From Priestia megaterium NBRC 15308 = ATCC 14581 (GTDB lineage: Bacteria > Bacillota > Bacilli > Bacillales > Bacillaceae_H), in contig NZ_CP009920.1 of the NCBI RefSeq assembly GCF_000832985.1, positions 248,001 to 312,000 of the forward strand: a stretch of DNA of 64,000 nucleotides, written 5' to 3'. Made by a program: the position numbers and the translations under genes. This document shows positions 17,489 through 25,809 of this stretch, one piece after another. How positions within the stretch are numbered: position 1 is the first letter of the stretch; each line of letters begins with the position of its first letter. The notes under the pieces were generated by a model, which saw nothing but the letters and a program-made list of their open reading frames with translations, was not told the DNA's origin and made no database searches.

Positions 17489-17746
17489 CTAACAAGTGCA
17501 GCAATGGATGATTCGGTCCATAGAATAAAACTTTAAGAGTTGGCTGGGTTCGAGGGATAAAAATTCAACTCCTTTCTCCGTATAATCGTTCGTGGCTTCA
17601 AGTAAGTTTTCTACTGTAAAAGCAAGCTGGTTTACAGTGCTACTTTTGTCATATTCTTCAACTTACGTAATATGCCAGCTCCACTCCGTCACCACGCTGT
17701 TTTTCCGGATAGAAAGATACTCTCTTTCTTCTCTTAGATACCCCAT
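17489..17746 (-). pseudogene. Decayed protein-coding gene
   Basis: A minus-strand frame begins at the ATG at 17744-17746 (MGYLREEREYLSIRK), meets an in-frame TAA at 17663-17665, then continues VEEYDKSSTVNQLAF, TVENLLEATNDYTEKGVEF and LSLEPSQLLKFYSM to a stop at 17489. Composition and continuity on both sides of the stop suggest one gene broken by a nonsense change. No ribosome binding site is clear. I cannot name the family; a resolvase-like or DinB-like origin is only a guess. Confidence 0.4.
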
Positions 17747-17848
17747 AAGACGAACTTTAAACCTAAATACCCCCGTATAGTTTTGAACATAAAGATTCAC
17801 GCTTATTACATTTTTTTACATTAGATAAACGTTTTATCTGCGTTAACA

Positions 17849-17889
17849 TAAAAAATAGACCTTCGCTTAGAAGAAGATCTATTTTTTTT
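17849..17889 (-). terminator. Intrinsic terminator of threonine synthase gene
   Basis: AAAAAATAGA-N2-CTTC / GAAG-N2-TCTATTTTTT hairpin, T-run on both strands. Confidence 0.75.
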
Positions 17890-17896
17890 ACTTGCT

Positions 17897-19111
17897 TTAT
17901 TTTTTAGTAAGGCTGCCATTTCGCTCTAAAACAGGGACTTCAATATCTACCGTGTTTGGATATTTAACTCCAAGCCCTGTATTTAAAGCCCCAACCGTTT
18001 CGTTTTCTTTAATCCAGCCTTCTTCTCTTAAGCGGCGTGCAGCTAAGAATGTAGCAGCACCTTCAGGACAAATGAACGAACCTTCAAGCTGCGCAACCTT
18101 TTTTTGTTCTTCCACAATCTTATCTTCGTCCACCGTAATCGCGCATCCATTTGTATTGTATACGGCCTCTAAAACAAGAAAGTCTCCGATCGCCTTTGGT
18201 ACGTTGATACCAAAGGCGATGGTTGAAGAATCCGGCCAAAATTCAGATTCTTGTTTTCTTTCATTCCACGCTTTTACAATAGGCGCGCAGTTTTCAGCTT
18301 GTACCGCAACTAAACGAGGAAGGTCACCTTTAATCCAGCCAAGCTCTTTTAATTCATTTAACGCTTTATAGATGCCGATTAAACCAACGCCTCCTCCTGT
18401 TGGATATAAAATCACATCAGGAAGATTCCAAGAAAACTGTTCAGCAATTTCCAGGCCCATTGTTTTTTTACCTTCAATTCGGTACGGCTCTTTAAGCGTA
18501 GAAGCGTCATAAAGACCCCAGGCTTTAATAGCTTCACCAACAATTTTACCCGCATCGCTAATGAGTCCATCTACTAAGTAAAGGTCAGCTCCAGCGACAG
18601 CACACTCATTTCGTGTAATAACAGGCGCATCTTTTGGCATCACAACGGTTGCTTTTATGTCAGCGCGTGACGAATAAAGCGACCAAGCGGCTCCGGCATT
18701 GCCATTTGTAGGCATCGCTAACTGTTCAACGCCCAGTTCTTTTGCTTTTGACACCCCTACAGCGGCGCCTCTAGCTTTGAATGATCCCGTTGGAATAATA
18801 CCTTCATCTTTCATATATAAGTTTGGAATGTCCATTTCTTTCCCTAGCTTAGGCATTTTTATAAGCGGAGTCATCCCTTCTCCTAAGGAAACGACGTTTT
18901 TAGGATCTTCTACTGGAAGCAGCTCATGATATCTCCATAAATTTGGTTCCCTGCTTTGAACATCTTCTGGAGTCAGGTTAGCTTTTAATCTCTCTAAATC
19001 ATACGCTACTAGTAAAGGTGAACCACATTCACATAATTGATGTTTTTCTTTTGGACTATATTCTTTTTTACATTTAGGACAATATAAGTGAGAAACATAA
19101 CTAAACGGCAT
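17897..19111 (-). CDS. thrC: Threonine synthase (zinc-ribbon type)
   Basis: PLP enzyme of the tryptophan-synthase-beta fold that makes threonine from O-phosphohomoserine. About 404 residues. The N-terminus has a zinc ribbon with C11, C14, C27 and C29; the PLP lysine is K112 in TGSFKARG, and the phosphate loop is YPTGGGVGLIG. B. subtilis ThrC is about 50 residues shorter and lacks the ribbon, so this is the longer class. It is alone, away from hom and thrB, so it may be a second copy. AAAGGAG serves either ATG at 19114 or 19111; the second is better spaced. Confidence 0.85.
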   Translation of the reverse strand: MPFSYVSHLYCPKCKKEYSPKEKHQLCECGSPLLVAYDLERLKANLTPEDVQSREPNLWRYHELLPVEDPKNVVSLGEGMTPLIKMPKLGKEMDIPNLYMKDEGIIPTGSFKARGAAVGVSKAKELGVEQLAMPTNGNAGAAWSLYSSRADIKATVVMPKDAPVITRNECAVAGADLYLVDGLISDAGKIVGEAIKAWGLYDASTLKEPYRIEGKKTMGLEIAEQFSWNLPDVILYPTGGGVGLIGIYKALNELKELGWIKGDLPRLVAVQAENCAPIVKAWNERKQESEFWPDSSTIAFGINVPKAIGDFLVLEAVYNTNGCAITVDEDKIVEEQKKVAQLEGSFICPEGAATFLAARRLREEGWIKENETVGALNTGLGVKYPNTVDIEVPVLERNGSLTKK

Positions 19112-19510
19112 CATACACACTCCTTTAAATTCTGTAAACATACTACCCTATATACATTATAATTTATATTATTTTTATCAGAATTGTAAGGTATGATTTA
19201 CCCATAATTTTTTGAACATTAAAAAATCAATAAATCCCTATTACATTAGGATTTTTATTCTTTTTCTCACTTTGTTTATATTCTTTTTTTAAAGTCAACA
19301 TCAGTGAATTTAAATAAAAATGCGGAAAGAAATTTAATTCGGACTTTAGTTATAGGATTAATCATTTAAGAAGTAGTAACTGCTCTTCGAATTTCACCAC
19401 AGAAACGTTTACTGCTATTCAAAACAAAATTTACTTAGCAAGACCTTTCTTCAACTATTCAGCTTTTATACATATGTTTAACTTTGTCAAAATATCTTTT
19501 TTATAAGATA
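19112..19510. other. Intergenic stretch without a supported gene
   Basis: Upstream region of the threonine synthase gene on one side and the marR operon on the other; A/T-rich. I see no gene-like frame or strong hairpin. Confidence 0.5.
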
Positions 19511-19557
19511 TTGACATTTTAATAAGGTACCTTTACTATTTGATAAGGTACCTTATC
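19511..19557 (+). promoter_or_regulatory. Promoter with twin MarR operators
   Basis: -35 TTGACA at 19511-19516, 17-base spacer, -10-like TACTAT at 19534-19539. AAGGTACCTT occurs at 19524-19533 inside the spacer and again at 19545-19554 just downstream, where it extends to a 16-bp palindrome (19542-19557). The copies are 21 bp apart, two helical turns, ideal for cooperative autorepression. Confidence 0.8.
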
Positions 19558-19624
19558 TTTTTTGAGAAGATAAAATTTTTCATATAGATAAGTGCAGCGC
19601 TAAATTAGTAAGGAGGCTTTTATC

Positions 19625-20296
19625 GTGAATGAAAGAGATAACGAATATTTACACGAGCAAGATTTGATTGATCAATTTTTCAGATTCCAGAGACAGCTGG
19701 CAAGATACCAGCGACACTACTTTGTTAATCGAAGAGATGCTGGAGCACTAGGTGATCAGCACCGGGGGCAAGGACGGATATTAAAATTATTAAAATTGCA
19801 GCCTAAAACTACACAAAAAGAGCTGTCGTACTTACTGGATATGAGACCTCAGTCAATAGGTGAATTACTTAGTAAGTTAGAAAGAAAAGGTTACATTGTT
19901 CGTACGCCATCTGAGAAAGATCGGCGAGTACTTTCCGTTGAGCTAACAGAAGCGGGACTAGAAGCTATCGAGGCTACGGAGGAACAAGACAATAACTCAG
20001 GCATCTTTGATGTTCTTTCAGAAGAAGAGCAAGATACTCTTTCACATTTAATGCAAAAGTTAAATACTTATTTAGATGAAGAAATGTTAAAACAAGGTCA
20101 TGATGAAAATCAAGAATTTCGACGCCATAATGACCTACGAGGATTTGGACCTCACCATAGATTTTTTGGTGGTGATCCAGAGCATGGTCCAAGAAGTTTT
20201 GGGCGCGGACCTTGGGGAGACGGTGCTGAATTCAGAACACCGAGATTTAGAAACCGAAATCCCCGAGAGACTAATAGAGATAATAACGAGAAATGA
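19625..20296 (+). CDS. MarR-family regulator with Gly/Arg/Phe-rich tail
   Basis: A 223-residue winged-helix repressor. Residues about 45-110 hold the DNA-binding part (KTTQKELSYLLDMRPQSIGE, then the wing TPSEKDRRVLSVELTEAG). Typical MarR proteins end near residue 150; here about 65 more residues follow, rich in G, R, F, H and N ('GFGPHHRFFGGDPEHGPR', 'SFGRGPWGDGAEF'), probably disordered. GTG start 8 bases after AAGGAGG. It precedes an MFS drug exporter by 53 bases; together they form a self-repressed efflux operon. Confidence 0.9.
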   Translation: MNERDNEYLHEQDLIDQFFRFQRQLARYQRHYFVNRRDAGALGDQHRGQGRILKLLKLQPKTTQKELSYLLDMRPQSIGELLSKLERKGYIVRTPSEKDRRVLSVELTEAGLEAIEATEEQDNNSGIFDVLSEEEQDTLSHLMQKLNTYLDEEMLKQGHDENQEFRRHNDLRGFGPHHRFFGGDPEHGPRSFGRGPWGDGAEFRTPRFRNRNPRETNRDNNEK

Positions 20297-20349
20297 TTCA
20301 CATGCTGTTTAGTGATCATTTCTAATAATTTCACGAGAGGAAACGCAAT

Positions 20350-21876
20350 ATGGAAAACATCTCAAATGTTGGAGAACAAGTTTTAAATAATAAAAACAAT
20401 AAAATACTAGTAATGACTGGATTAATGATTGGAATTATTTTTTCTGAGCTTGATGAAACAGTTGTAAATACAGCCATGCCAACGATTATACGTGATCTTG
20501 GCGGATTATCTATGTATGGCTGGGTTGCAGGCATCTATATGCTAGCTCTATCTGCTTTTATGCCTATACTAGGAAAATTAGCCGATTTATTTAGTCGAAA
20601 AAAAGTCTACTTCGCTTCTATGGCTTTCTTTATTGGAGGCTCCATTATATGCGGGCTTTCTCATTCAATGATTATGCTTTTAATTGGAAGAGGAATTCAA
20701 GGACTTGGCGCGGGTGGCCTCATGCCATTAGCCATGACGATTTCGAGTGATTTGTTCCCTGTTGAACAACGAGCAAAAGTTCAAGCGTTTATGGGACCAG
20801 TTATGTTTATCCCTATGCTTTTAGGTCCGCTAATGGGAGGCTTTTTTGTAGATCAAGCAAGCTGGCATTGGATTTTCTTCGTGAATATTCCAGTGGGATT
20901 AATAGCAGTCATTTTTTTAGCAAGTGGGTTAAAAGAAGTACATGAAAGAAAAAAAGTAACAATTGATTGGGCAGGAGCTATTCTTCTAGTAGCTGCAATC
21001 ATTTCGTTATTAATTACGCCTGTTTTAGTCGAGAATGAAGGATATGCGTGGAGCTCCCCGTTCATCATTTCGCTACTATGTGTAGGCGTACTTTTAATTG
21101 GATTTTTCATTTGGGTAGAATCAAAAGTGGTTGAACCTATCGTACCGCTGCATCTATTTAAAAATCGTAATATTTTAGTATTATCACTGCTTGTTTTTAC
21201 TGTAGGCTGTGGATTAATGGGATCATTCTCATCTTTCCCTTACTTTGCACAGAACGTATTAGGCCTTACCCCTACTGAATCTGGGTATTTAACCTTGCCC
21301 ATGATGGTAGGTGCTGTTGCAACTTCAATCGTTTCTGGGTTTCTATTAACAAAAGTTCGGTACCGCGAATTGTTTGTGATTTCTTTCATTATGCCTGTTA
21401 TCGGCTTTTATTTATTTTCTAAATTAAATATTAGTACCACTACCCTGCAGGTCATTATTTTCTTTTTTATCACCGGTCTTGGTTTAGGCGTTATGTTCGG
21501 TGGAGATAACTTAATTGTTCAAGAATCTGTAGAAAAAGAACACAAAGGAATTGCCTTGGCAACCGTTCCATTGTTTCAGTCTATTGGCGCAACTGTCGGA
21601 GTAAGTATGTTTGGGACGCTATTATCTTCCACACTTACGTCAAATCTAAGCAGTTTAGGCGATGAATTGCCTAAAAGTATGGCAAATAACATGAATAGCC
21701 TGGCAGCAGGAGGAATTCCAAACGGTCTTACTCCAGAATTATTTATAAAAATCAAAGTTTTATTTATTGAATCGTTTCAGCATATCTATACTTACGCATT
21801 TGTACTTACGATCATTGCCTTTGTTTTATGCTTCTTTCTAAAAAAAGAAGTGCTATCTTCAAAATCAGAAGAGTAA
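20350..21876 (+). CDS. MFS multidrug exporter, DHA2 (EmrB/QacA-like) family
   Basis: A 508-residue, 14-helix proton-driven drug exporter. Helix 1 has ELDETVVNTAMPTI (motif D1), the 2-3 loop has GKLADLFSRKKVY (motif A), helix 4 has GRGIQGLGAGGLMPL (motif B) and helix 5 has GPVMFIPMLLGPLMGGFF (motif C, antiporters). GAGAGGAAA lies before the ATG. It follows the MarR gene and shares its promoter, so its inducer is probably a toxic substrate that releases MarR. Confidence 0.93.
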   Translation: MENISNVGEQVLNNKNNKILVMTGLMIGIIFSELDETVVNTAMPTIIRDLGGLSMYGWVAGIYMLALSAFMPILGKLADLFSRKKVYFASMAFFIGGSIICGLSHSMIMLLIGRGIQGLGAGGLMPLAMTISSDLFPVEQRAKVQAFMGPVMFIPMLLGPLMGGFFVDQASWHWIFFVNIPVGLIAVIFLASGLKEVHERKKVTIDWAGAILLVAAIISLLITPVLVENEGYAWSSPFIISLLCVGVLLIGFFIWVESKVVEPIVPLHLFKNRNILVLSLLVFTVGCGLMGSFSSFPYFAQNVLGLTPTESGYLTLPMMVGAVATSIVSGFLLTKVRYRELFVISFIMPVIGFYLFSKLNISTTTLQVIIFFFITGLGLGVMFGGDNLIVQESVEKEHKGIALATVPLFQSIGATVGVSMFGTLLSSTLTSNLSSLGDELPKSMANNMNSLAAGGIPNGLTPELFIKIKVLFIESFQHIYTYAFVLTIIAFVLCFFLKKEVLSSKSEE

Positions 21877-21935
21877 TAAAAGAGATTCTTGCTTTAGCCA
21901 AAGGTGTATTTGTACAACAGTCGTTTCCAAAAATG

Positions 21936-21965
21936 AAAAAGCCAATTCGAATTGGCTTTTTTTAT
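21936..21965 (+). terminator. Intrinsic terminator of the marR-MFS operon
   Basis: AAAAAGCCAATTC / GAATTGGCTTTTT, fully palindromic over 26 bp, with T7. Confidence 0.85.
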
Positions 21966-22042
21966 TAATAGATTAAAAATTTCACTTTAGTTATTTCTGA
22001 GTCATATTACCATCAGCTGTACTCTTGATTGTTCTTTCTTTT

Positions 22043-22201
22043 TTAAATAGATCTATTCGTACTCTCTTTCTTAAAGACTCCTATTAACAGCATAACGATT
22101 CCTACTAAAAAGAAAAAAGGGAACAATAACATCATTAATGCAACTCCTGCAAAACCTTCGCATCCCCTTAAATATCTTTTTATTCCATTATTCTTACTCA
22201 A
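22043..22201 (-). CDS. Possible small membrane protein overlapping the SDR stop
   Basis: A 52-codon frame starts at TTG 22199-22201, overlapping the last codons of the SDR gene by 8 bases. It reads LSKNNGIKRYLRGCEGFAGV, then ALMMLLFPFFFLVGIVMLLI (one membrane helix) and a basic tail. The overlap suggests translational coupling. There is only a weak GGATTTAGG upstream, so it may be a remnant. Too short to name. Confidence 0.4.
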   Translation of the reverse strand: MSKNNGIKRYLRGCEGFAGVALMMLLFPFFFLVGIVMLLIGVFKKESTNRSI

Positions 22202-22970
22202 ACCTAAATCCAATCCCACCGTCTACAATAATGTTTTGACCCGTAACAAAAGATGCGTCATCAGAAAGGAGCCATTTTACTGCTTTTGCGGCTTCAATCG
22301 GATCACCAATTCTGCCCAGCGCGTTTAGCTTTTGATAGGATTCATTGAGCTTTGCTTTTTCCTCTGAAGATAGATTTGAAAATCTTTCTTCTAACATAGG
22401 CGTACGAAATGCACCTGGGCAAAAAGAGTTAATTCTTATATTTTGATGGCCATATTCTTGAGCAACTGATTTCGTTAAAGCAATCACACCGCTTTTCCCA
22501 GCAGCATATACGCCAGTCCCCGCTGAACATAAAATCGCGTCCATTGACGATGTATTCACAATCACACCGCTGTTTTGTTTGGTCATTACCTGCAGCTGAT
22601 ACTTCATACAAAGCCATACACTTTTTAACGTAACGTTTATTAAATGGTCAAAGTCTTCTTCTTTGAATTCATGGGTAGCATTAGAAGCTGCCTCCGTGTT
22701 AGCCGCATTATTAAAGCCCACGTCAATTTTTCCAAATGTAGAGTATGTTTGGCTAACAAGGTTTTTAACATCTTGACTATTCGTTACATCGGTTTTGATG
22801 AAAATAGATCGAGGAGACCACTTTCTTAATCTAGAAAGAGTTTCTTCTCCTTTTTCACTATTTCTAGAAGCGATCACAACATGCATGCCCTCTTTTGCGA
22901 GTAATTCCGCTGTTGCTAAACCAATACCCGACGTTCCACCCGTAATGATCCCTACTTTTTCTTCAAACAT
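22194..22970 (-). CDS. SDR family oxidoreductase
   Basis: A 258-residue classical short-chain dehydrogenase. Cofactor motif TGGTSGIG (residues 10-17), NNAAN in place of NNAG, catalytic Ser in NTSSMD and YAAGKSG (Tyr and Lys), and the C-terminal VTGQNIIVDGG. R40 in VIASRNSEK suggests NADP(H) preference. Substrate unknown. GGGGAGAAC precedes the ATG at 22968-22970; the frame extends 11 codons further without a binding site. Confidence 0.9.
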   Translation of the reverse strand: MFEEKVGIITGGTSGIGLATAELLAKEGMHVVIASRNSEKGEETLSRLRKWSPRSIFIKTDVTNSQDVKNLVSQTYSTFGKIDVGFNNAANTEAASNATHEFKEEDFDHLINVTLKSVWLCMKYQLQVMTKQNSGVIVNTSSMDAILCSAGTGVYAAGKSGVIALTKSVAQEYGHQNIRINSFCPGAFRTPMLEERFSNLSSEEKAKLNESYQKLNALGRIGDPIEAAKAVKWLLSDDASFVTGQNIIVDGGIGFRFE

Positions 22971-23085
22971 ATAGTTCTCCCCTTTTGCGTTTAATAAGAT
23001 CACAACAAATTAAATTTAGCAGCATTAGTCATAAGAGTTATTCAGCTTTGGGTAGATTAATACCTGCTTCGGAACTCTAAAAAGA

Positions 23086-23410
23086 GAGTGAGACCACAAC
23101 TAAAGCAATTCAATCTAAAAGTGAGCAAATTGGAGAAAGGAGCTAGTATAGGTCACTTGCTAAACCGCTGTTGATTTCTGTGCAAGACTTCGCTTTTCGC
23201 GGGCCGCCGGTGAGCCTCCTCGTCACTTACGTTCCTGCGGGGTCTCACCTATTTCGCTTTTCCCGCGGGAGTCTTCGCCTTGCCCCCCAATCACTAGAAG
23301 CACCTACCCACACAAACGAAACCTACGTCCATCACAACAACAAAAAATCCGAACGAATTTGATTCTCCATCAAGAATCTCCATTCATCGTTCAGATTTTT
23401 CTTTAACTAA
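23086..23410. repeat. Dispersed repeat, copy A, with GC-rich core
   Basis: About 325 bp without a gene. The left part (23086-23180) and right part (23286-23410) match the repeat at 61466-61710. Between them lies a GC-rich core with complementary blocks such as GAGCCTCCTCG, CCTGCGGGGTCTCA and CCCGCGGGAGTC, a pattern I recall from many Bacillus genomes. The right end is a degenerate hairpin (ATCCGAACG / CGTTCAGAT) with a T-run on +. The 63-codon frame at 23171 is a by-product of the core. Confidence 0.7.
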
Positions 23411-23436
23411 AATACTGTTGTTGCAATCTCTTTTGA

Positions 23437-24319
23437 CTAGCCACTAACTTGATGATAAGAAACAGATAAAGTAGATTTTCGATTCCATAAATAAAAGGCG
23501 TATCCGCTTAAAAATAAAAGCAGCATGTAATTAATAAGTAAAGAATCGTTAGCTTCAACAGGGCTTGTAAACTGGAGAAAATTATTTAAGCCGTGAAATA
23601 CAATCGTCACTCCAATCGATTGACCGTTAACGATCAGCAAAGCCAGTACCAACTCAATAACAAATGCAAATAGAATTTAAAAAATTGTATTTGCTACCGA
23701 TTGACCGCTTAGCATATTCAAACTGTGCGTAAAGGCAAATAAAAACGATGATAGAAGAACCGCCACTTTATAGCTTTTTGCTAACAGCAGATTAAGGATA
23801 AATCCTCTAAATACCATCTCTTCTACAAATGCTATGACTAGAGTTTGGGTAAGCAAAATAAGAACAAGATCAACAATGGAACTTCCGTGTACACCTTTGT
23901 TCCCAATGAGGATAATAAGCAAATATAAAAGAAGCGGAGAAAGAAACAGGATTCTTGTTTTAAACGACATGTTTTGTTGAAAGGAGAAAAAATGCGGCCA
24001 CTTTTTTGTTTTTGTTAGATAAAATGCTATTCCAATCGCCAAAGGGACGATTCCTAAAAACTGAAGATAATGTGTAGTAGGATGCGTCATGCTCACGTAT
24101 GCACCGTTTACCACAAAACCCTGCCCACGTGACATAATCACTGAACTCCATTTTTTTACCGCCTCTAACAAGCACACTAAGCGCCCAATTGGAAACACTT
24201 CCTTCAGACGTTTTGTCTATACACCTACTGGCTAAAGCGTATGCTCCCACTCGAAATAAGCAATAGCTTACTAAACATAAAAAAGATATGGTCATAAAAT
24301 TTAAATTTAACTCTTTCAC
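23437..24319 (-). pseudogene. Broken CPBP-family intramembrane protease
   Basis: The joined product is a CPBP (Abi) metalloprotease: EEMVFRG holds the EExxxR motif, FAFTHSLN the second motif and HGLNN the third. The first 50 codons (from the GTG at 24319) are in another frame from the rest; the shift probably lies in the seven-T run at 24151-24157. A second lesion is the in-frame TAA at 23677-23679 after SVANTIF. With two lesions it is unlikely to be functional. An XRE regulator gene lies just upstream. Confidence 0.85.
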
Positions 24320-24377
24320 CTGGTACACCTCATTATTTTTCTACTATTTCATCGGATGGCTTACGCAGCTTGCTCTT

Positions 24378-24815
24378 TTATCCTTGTTCGTAAAAATCCT
24401 TTTTGATATCTCGCAAAAGTTTTAAGATACCTTTATAAAAACAAGCAATTAGCATTCCAGCGATGTTGGTCACCATCGTGATTGTAAGATTGCCGATAAT
24501 CAGGCTAAGTAAAGTACCAAGAAACATGATGCCTATTCCGATATAAAAACCTGGGTGAAGCAGTTCATCGTCGTCGTCTTTTTCTTCTTCCCGAATATTT
24601 ATTCTGCTTTGTAATGCAGCATCACTTTTAATAAATTCATCAATGGTTGTTCCATAGATGTCCCCTAACTTTAAAAGATGCTGAATTTCGGGATAGCCCT
24701 GATTATTTTCCCACTTATGTATGTTTTGTACAGATACCCCTACTTGCTTAGCAACCTCTTCTTGAGACATCTTTTGTTCTTCTCTTAGTTTTTGCAACTG
24801 ATTTCCTAACCTCAA
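24378..24815 (-). CDS. XRE-family regulator with membrane domain
   Basis: A 145-residue protein: helix-turn-helix at about residues 5-58 (SQEEVAKQVGVSVQNIHKWE), an acidic linker 'EEEKDDDDELL' and two membrane helices (FYIGIGIMFLGTLLSLIIG; ITMVTNIAGMLIACFY). Such membrane-tethered XRE regulators often stand beside CPBP proteases, as here. The frame opens at a GTG at 24824, but GAGGTGA is 7 bases before the TTG at 24813-24815, a better start. With the CPBP gene broken, its target may be elsewhere. Confidence 0.85.
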   Translation of the reverse strand: MRLGNQLQKLREEQKMSQEEVAKQVGVSVQNIHKWENNQGYPEIQHLLKLGDIYGTTIDEFIKSDAALQSRINIREEEKDDDDELLHPGFYIGIGIMFLGTLLSLIIGNLTITMVTNIAGMLIACFYKGILKLLRDIKKDFYEQG

Positions 24816-25076
24816 TTCATTCACCTCTATGACTATAGCAGCGTGTAAACAAAATTTGCTTGCACTACGTTTTCTCGTCTTCTACAATTCTAACATATTG
24901 TGGTAAAAAAGAAAGAAACAGTTAATAAGGCGTATACCAAAACCTAAAACGACAGTAATGAAAAATAGTGAGAATTCTCATGTGTAAAAATGAAAGAATG
25001 CACTTTTATCTCCATCCTTTTATTGTTTATACTAAATAGTGGATTGTACGAACATCCACATAAAAAAGGAGGAAAC

Positions 25077-25589
25077 ATGACGATGGAAATGCCATTTATT
25101 TATATATTGGTTATCGCTCTTATTGGATTCATTATTTGGAGAAGGGTTAAAAGGAGACATAGACCCATTAAAAGGAATGGACTTGGTATATTAGCTCCTA
25201 TTTTGTTCATATTAATTGCATTTTCCCTTAGTCTAAGTCAGCTGATGCACATACCGGGCCAGCCCTTTCACTTACCTCCCTACTGGGAAATGCTGATTGC
25301 TGGTGTATTAGGTGTTATATTTGGACTTATTATGCTTAGCCAAACGGACTATGAAGTAAGAGAAGACGGCTTCATTTACTCAAAGCCAAATAAAAATTTT
25401 AAATATGTGATTATTGCTATTATCTTCATAAGAATGGCTTTGAGCCAGTACTTTAAAGGGTTAGATTCGATAGACTTCGCGGTCTTAACAATGACGCTAG
25501 CCTTTATATATATTGTTATTTGGAGAGTTGGCAGCTATCTAAAATTCCGTAAATTAAACGGTGATCATTACAGCGTAAATGCTGGGTAA
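25077..25589 (+). CDS. CcdC-like membrane protein (DUF1453)
   Basis: A 170-residue protein with about five membrane helices, similar in layout to B. subtilis CcdC (about 160 residues), a dispensable protein linked to cytochrome c biogenesis. After the first helix comes 'RRVKRRHRPIKRNG', and the 'LPPYWEMLIAGVLGVIFG' and 'REDGFIYSKPNKNFKY' stretches fit the family. AAGGAGG before the ATG at 25077 fixes the start; the frame itself opens at 24990. No ccdA or ccdB lies nearby. Confidence 0.75.
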   Translation: MTMEMPFIYILVIALIGFIIWRRVKRRHRPIKRNGLGILAPILFILIAFSLSLSQLMHIPGQPFHLPPYWEMLIAGVLGVIFGLIMLSQTDYEVREDGFIYSKPNKNFKYVIIAIIFIRMALSQYFKGLDSIDFAVLTMTLAFIYIVIWRVGSYLKFRKLNGDHYSVNAG

Positions 25590-25605
25590 TCATCAATACG
25601 AATGG

Positions 25606-25639
25606 TCCTTCTTTCTGCTTGGAAAGAAGGATTTTTTGT
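25606..25639 (+). terminator. Intrinsic terminator
   Basis: CCTTCTTTC / GAAAGAAGG, 6-base loop, then six T. Confidence 0.85.
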
Positions 25640-25809
25640 CATAGGGAGTAAAAGGCCCGCCTGTTGTGTAAGACAATAAATATGTTGTATAACGCAATAT
25701 GTGTTTTTTATAACGGTAGTCTATATATAAAAATAAAACAGATTAAATTAAAAATGTACCTGGTCACCCGCTTTTTAATTTACAGGTAGATTATGAAAGG
25801 AATCATACT

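Noticed and set aside
17535-17600. tRNA-like GGTTCGA box
   Set aside because: No acceptor stem, anticodon arm or CCA end can be folded around it; it lies inside the decayed gene.
23171-23362. 63-codon frame in the GC-rich repeat
   Set aside because: It follows the repeat sequence itself and has no start signal; a by-product of the dispersed repeat.
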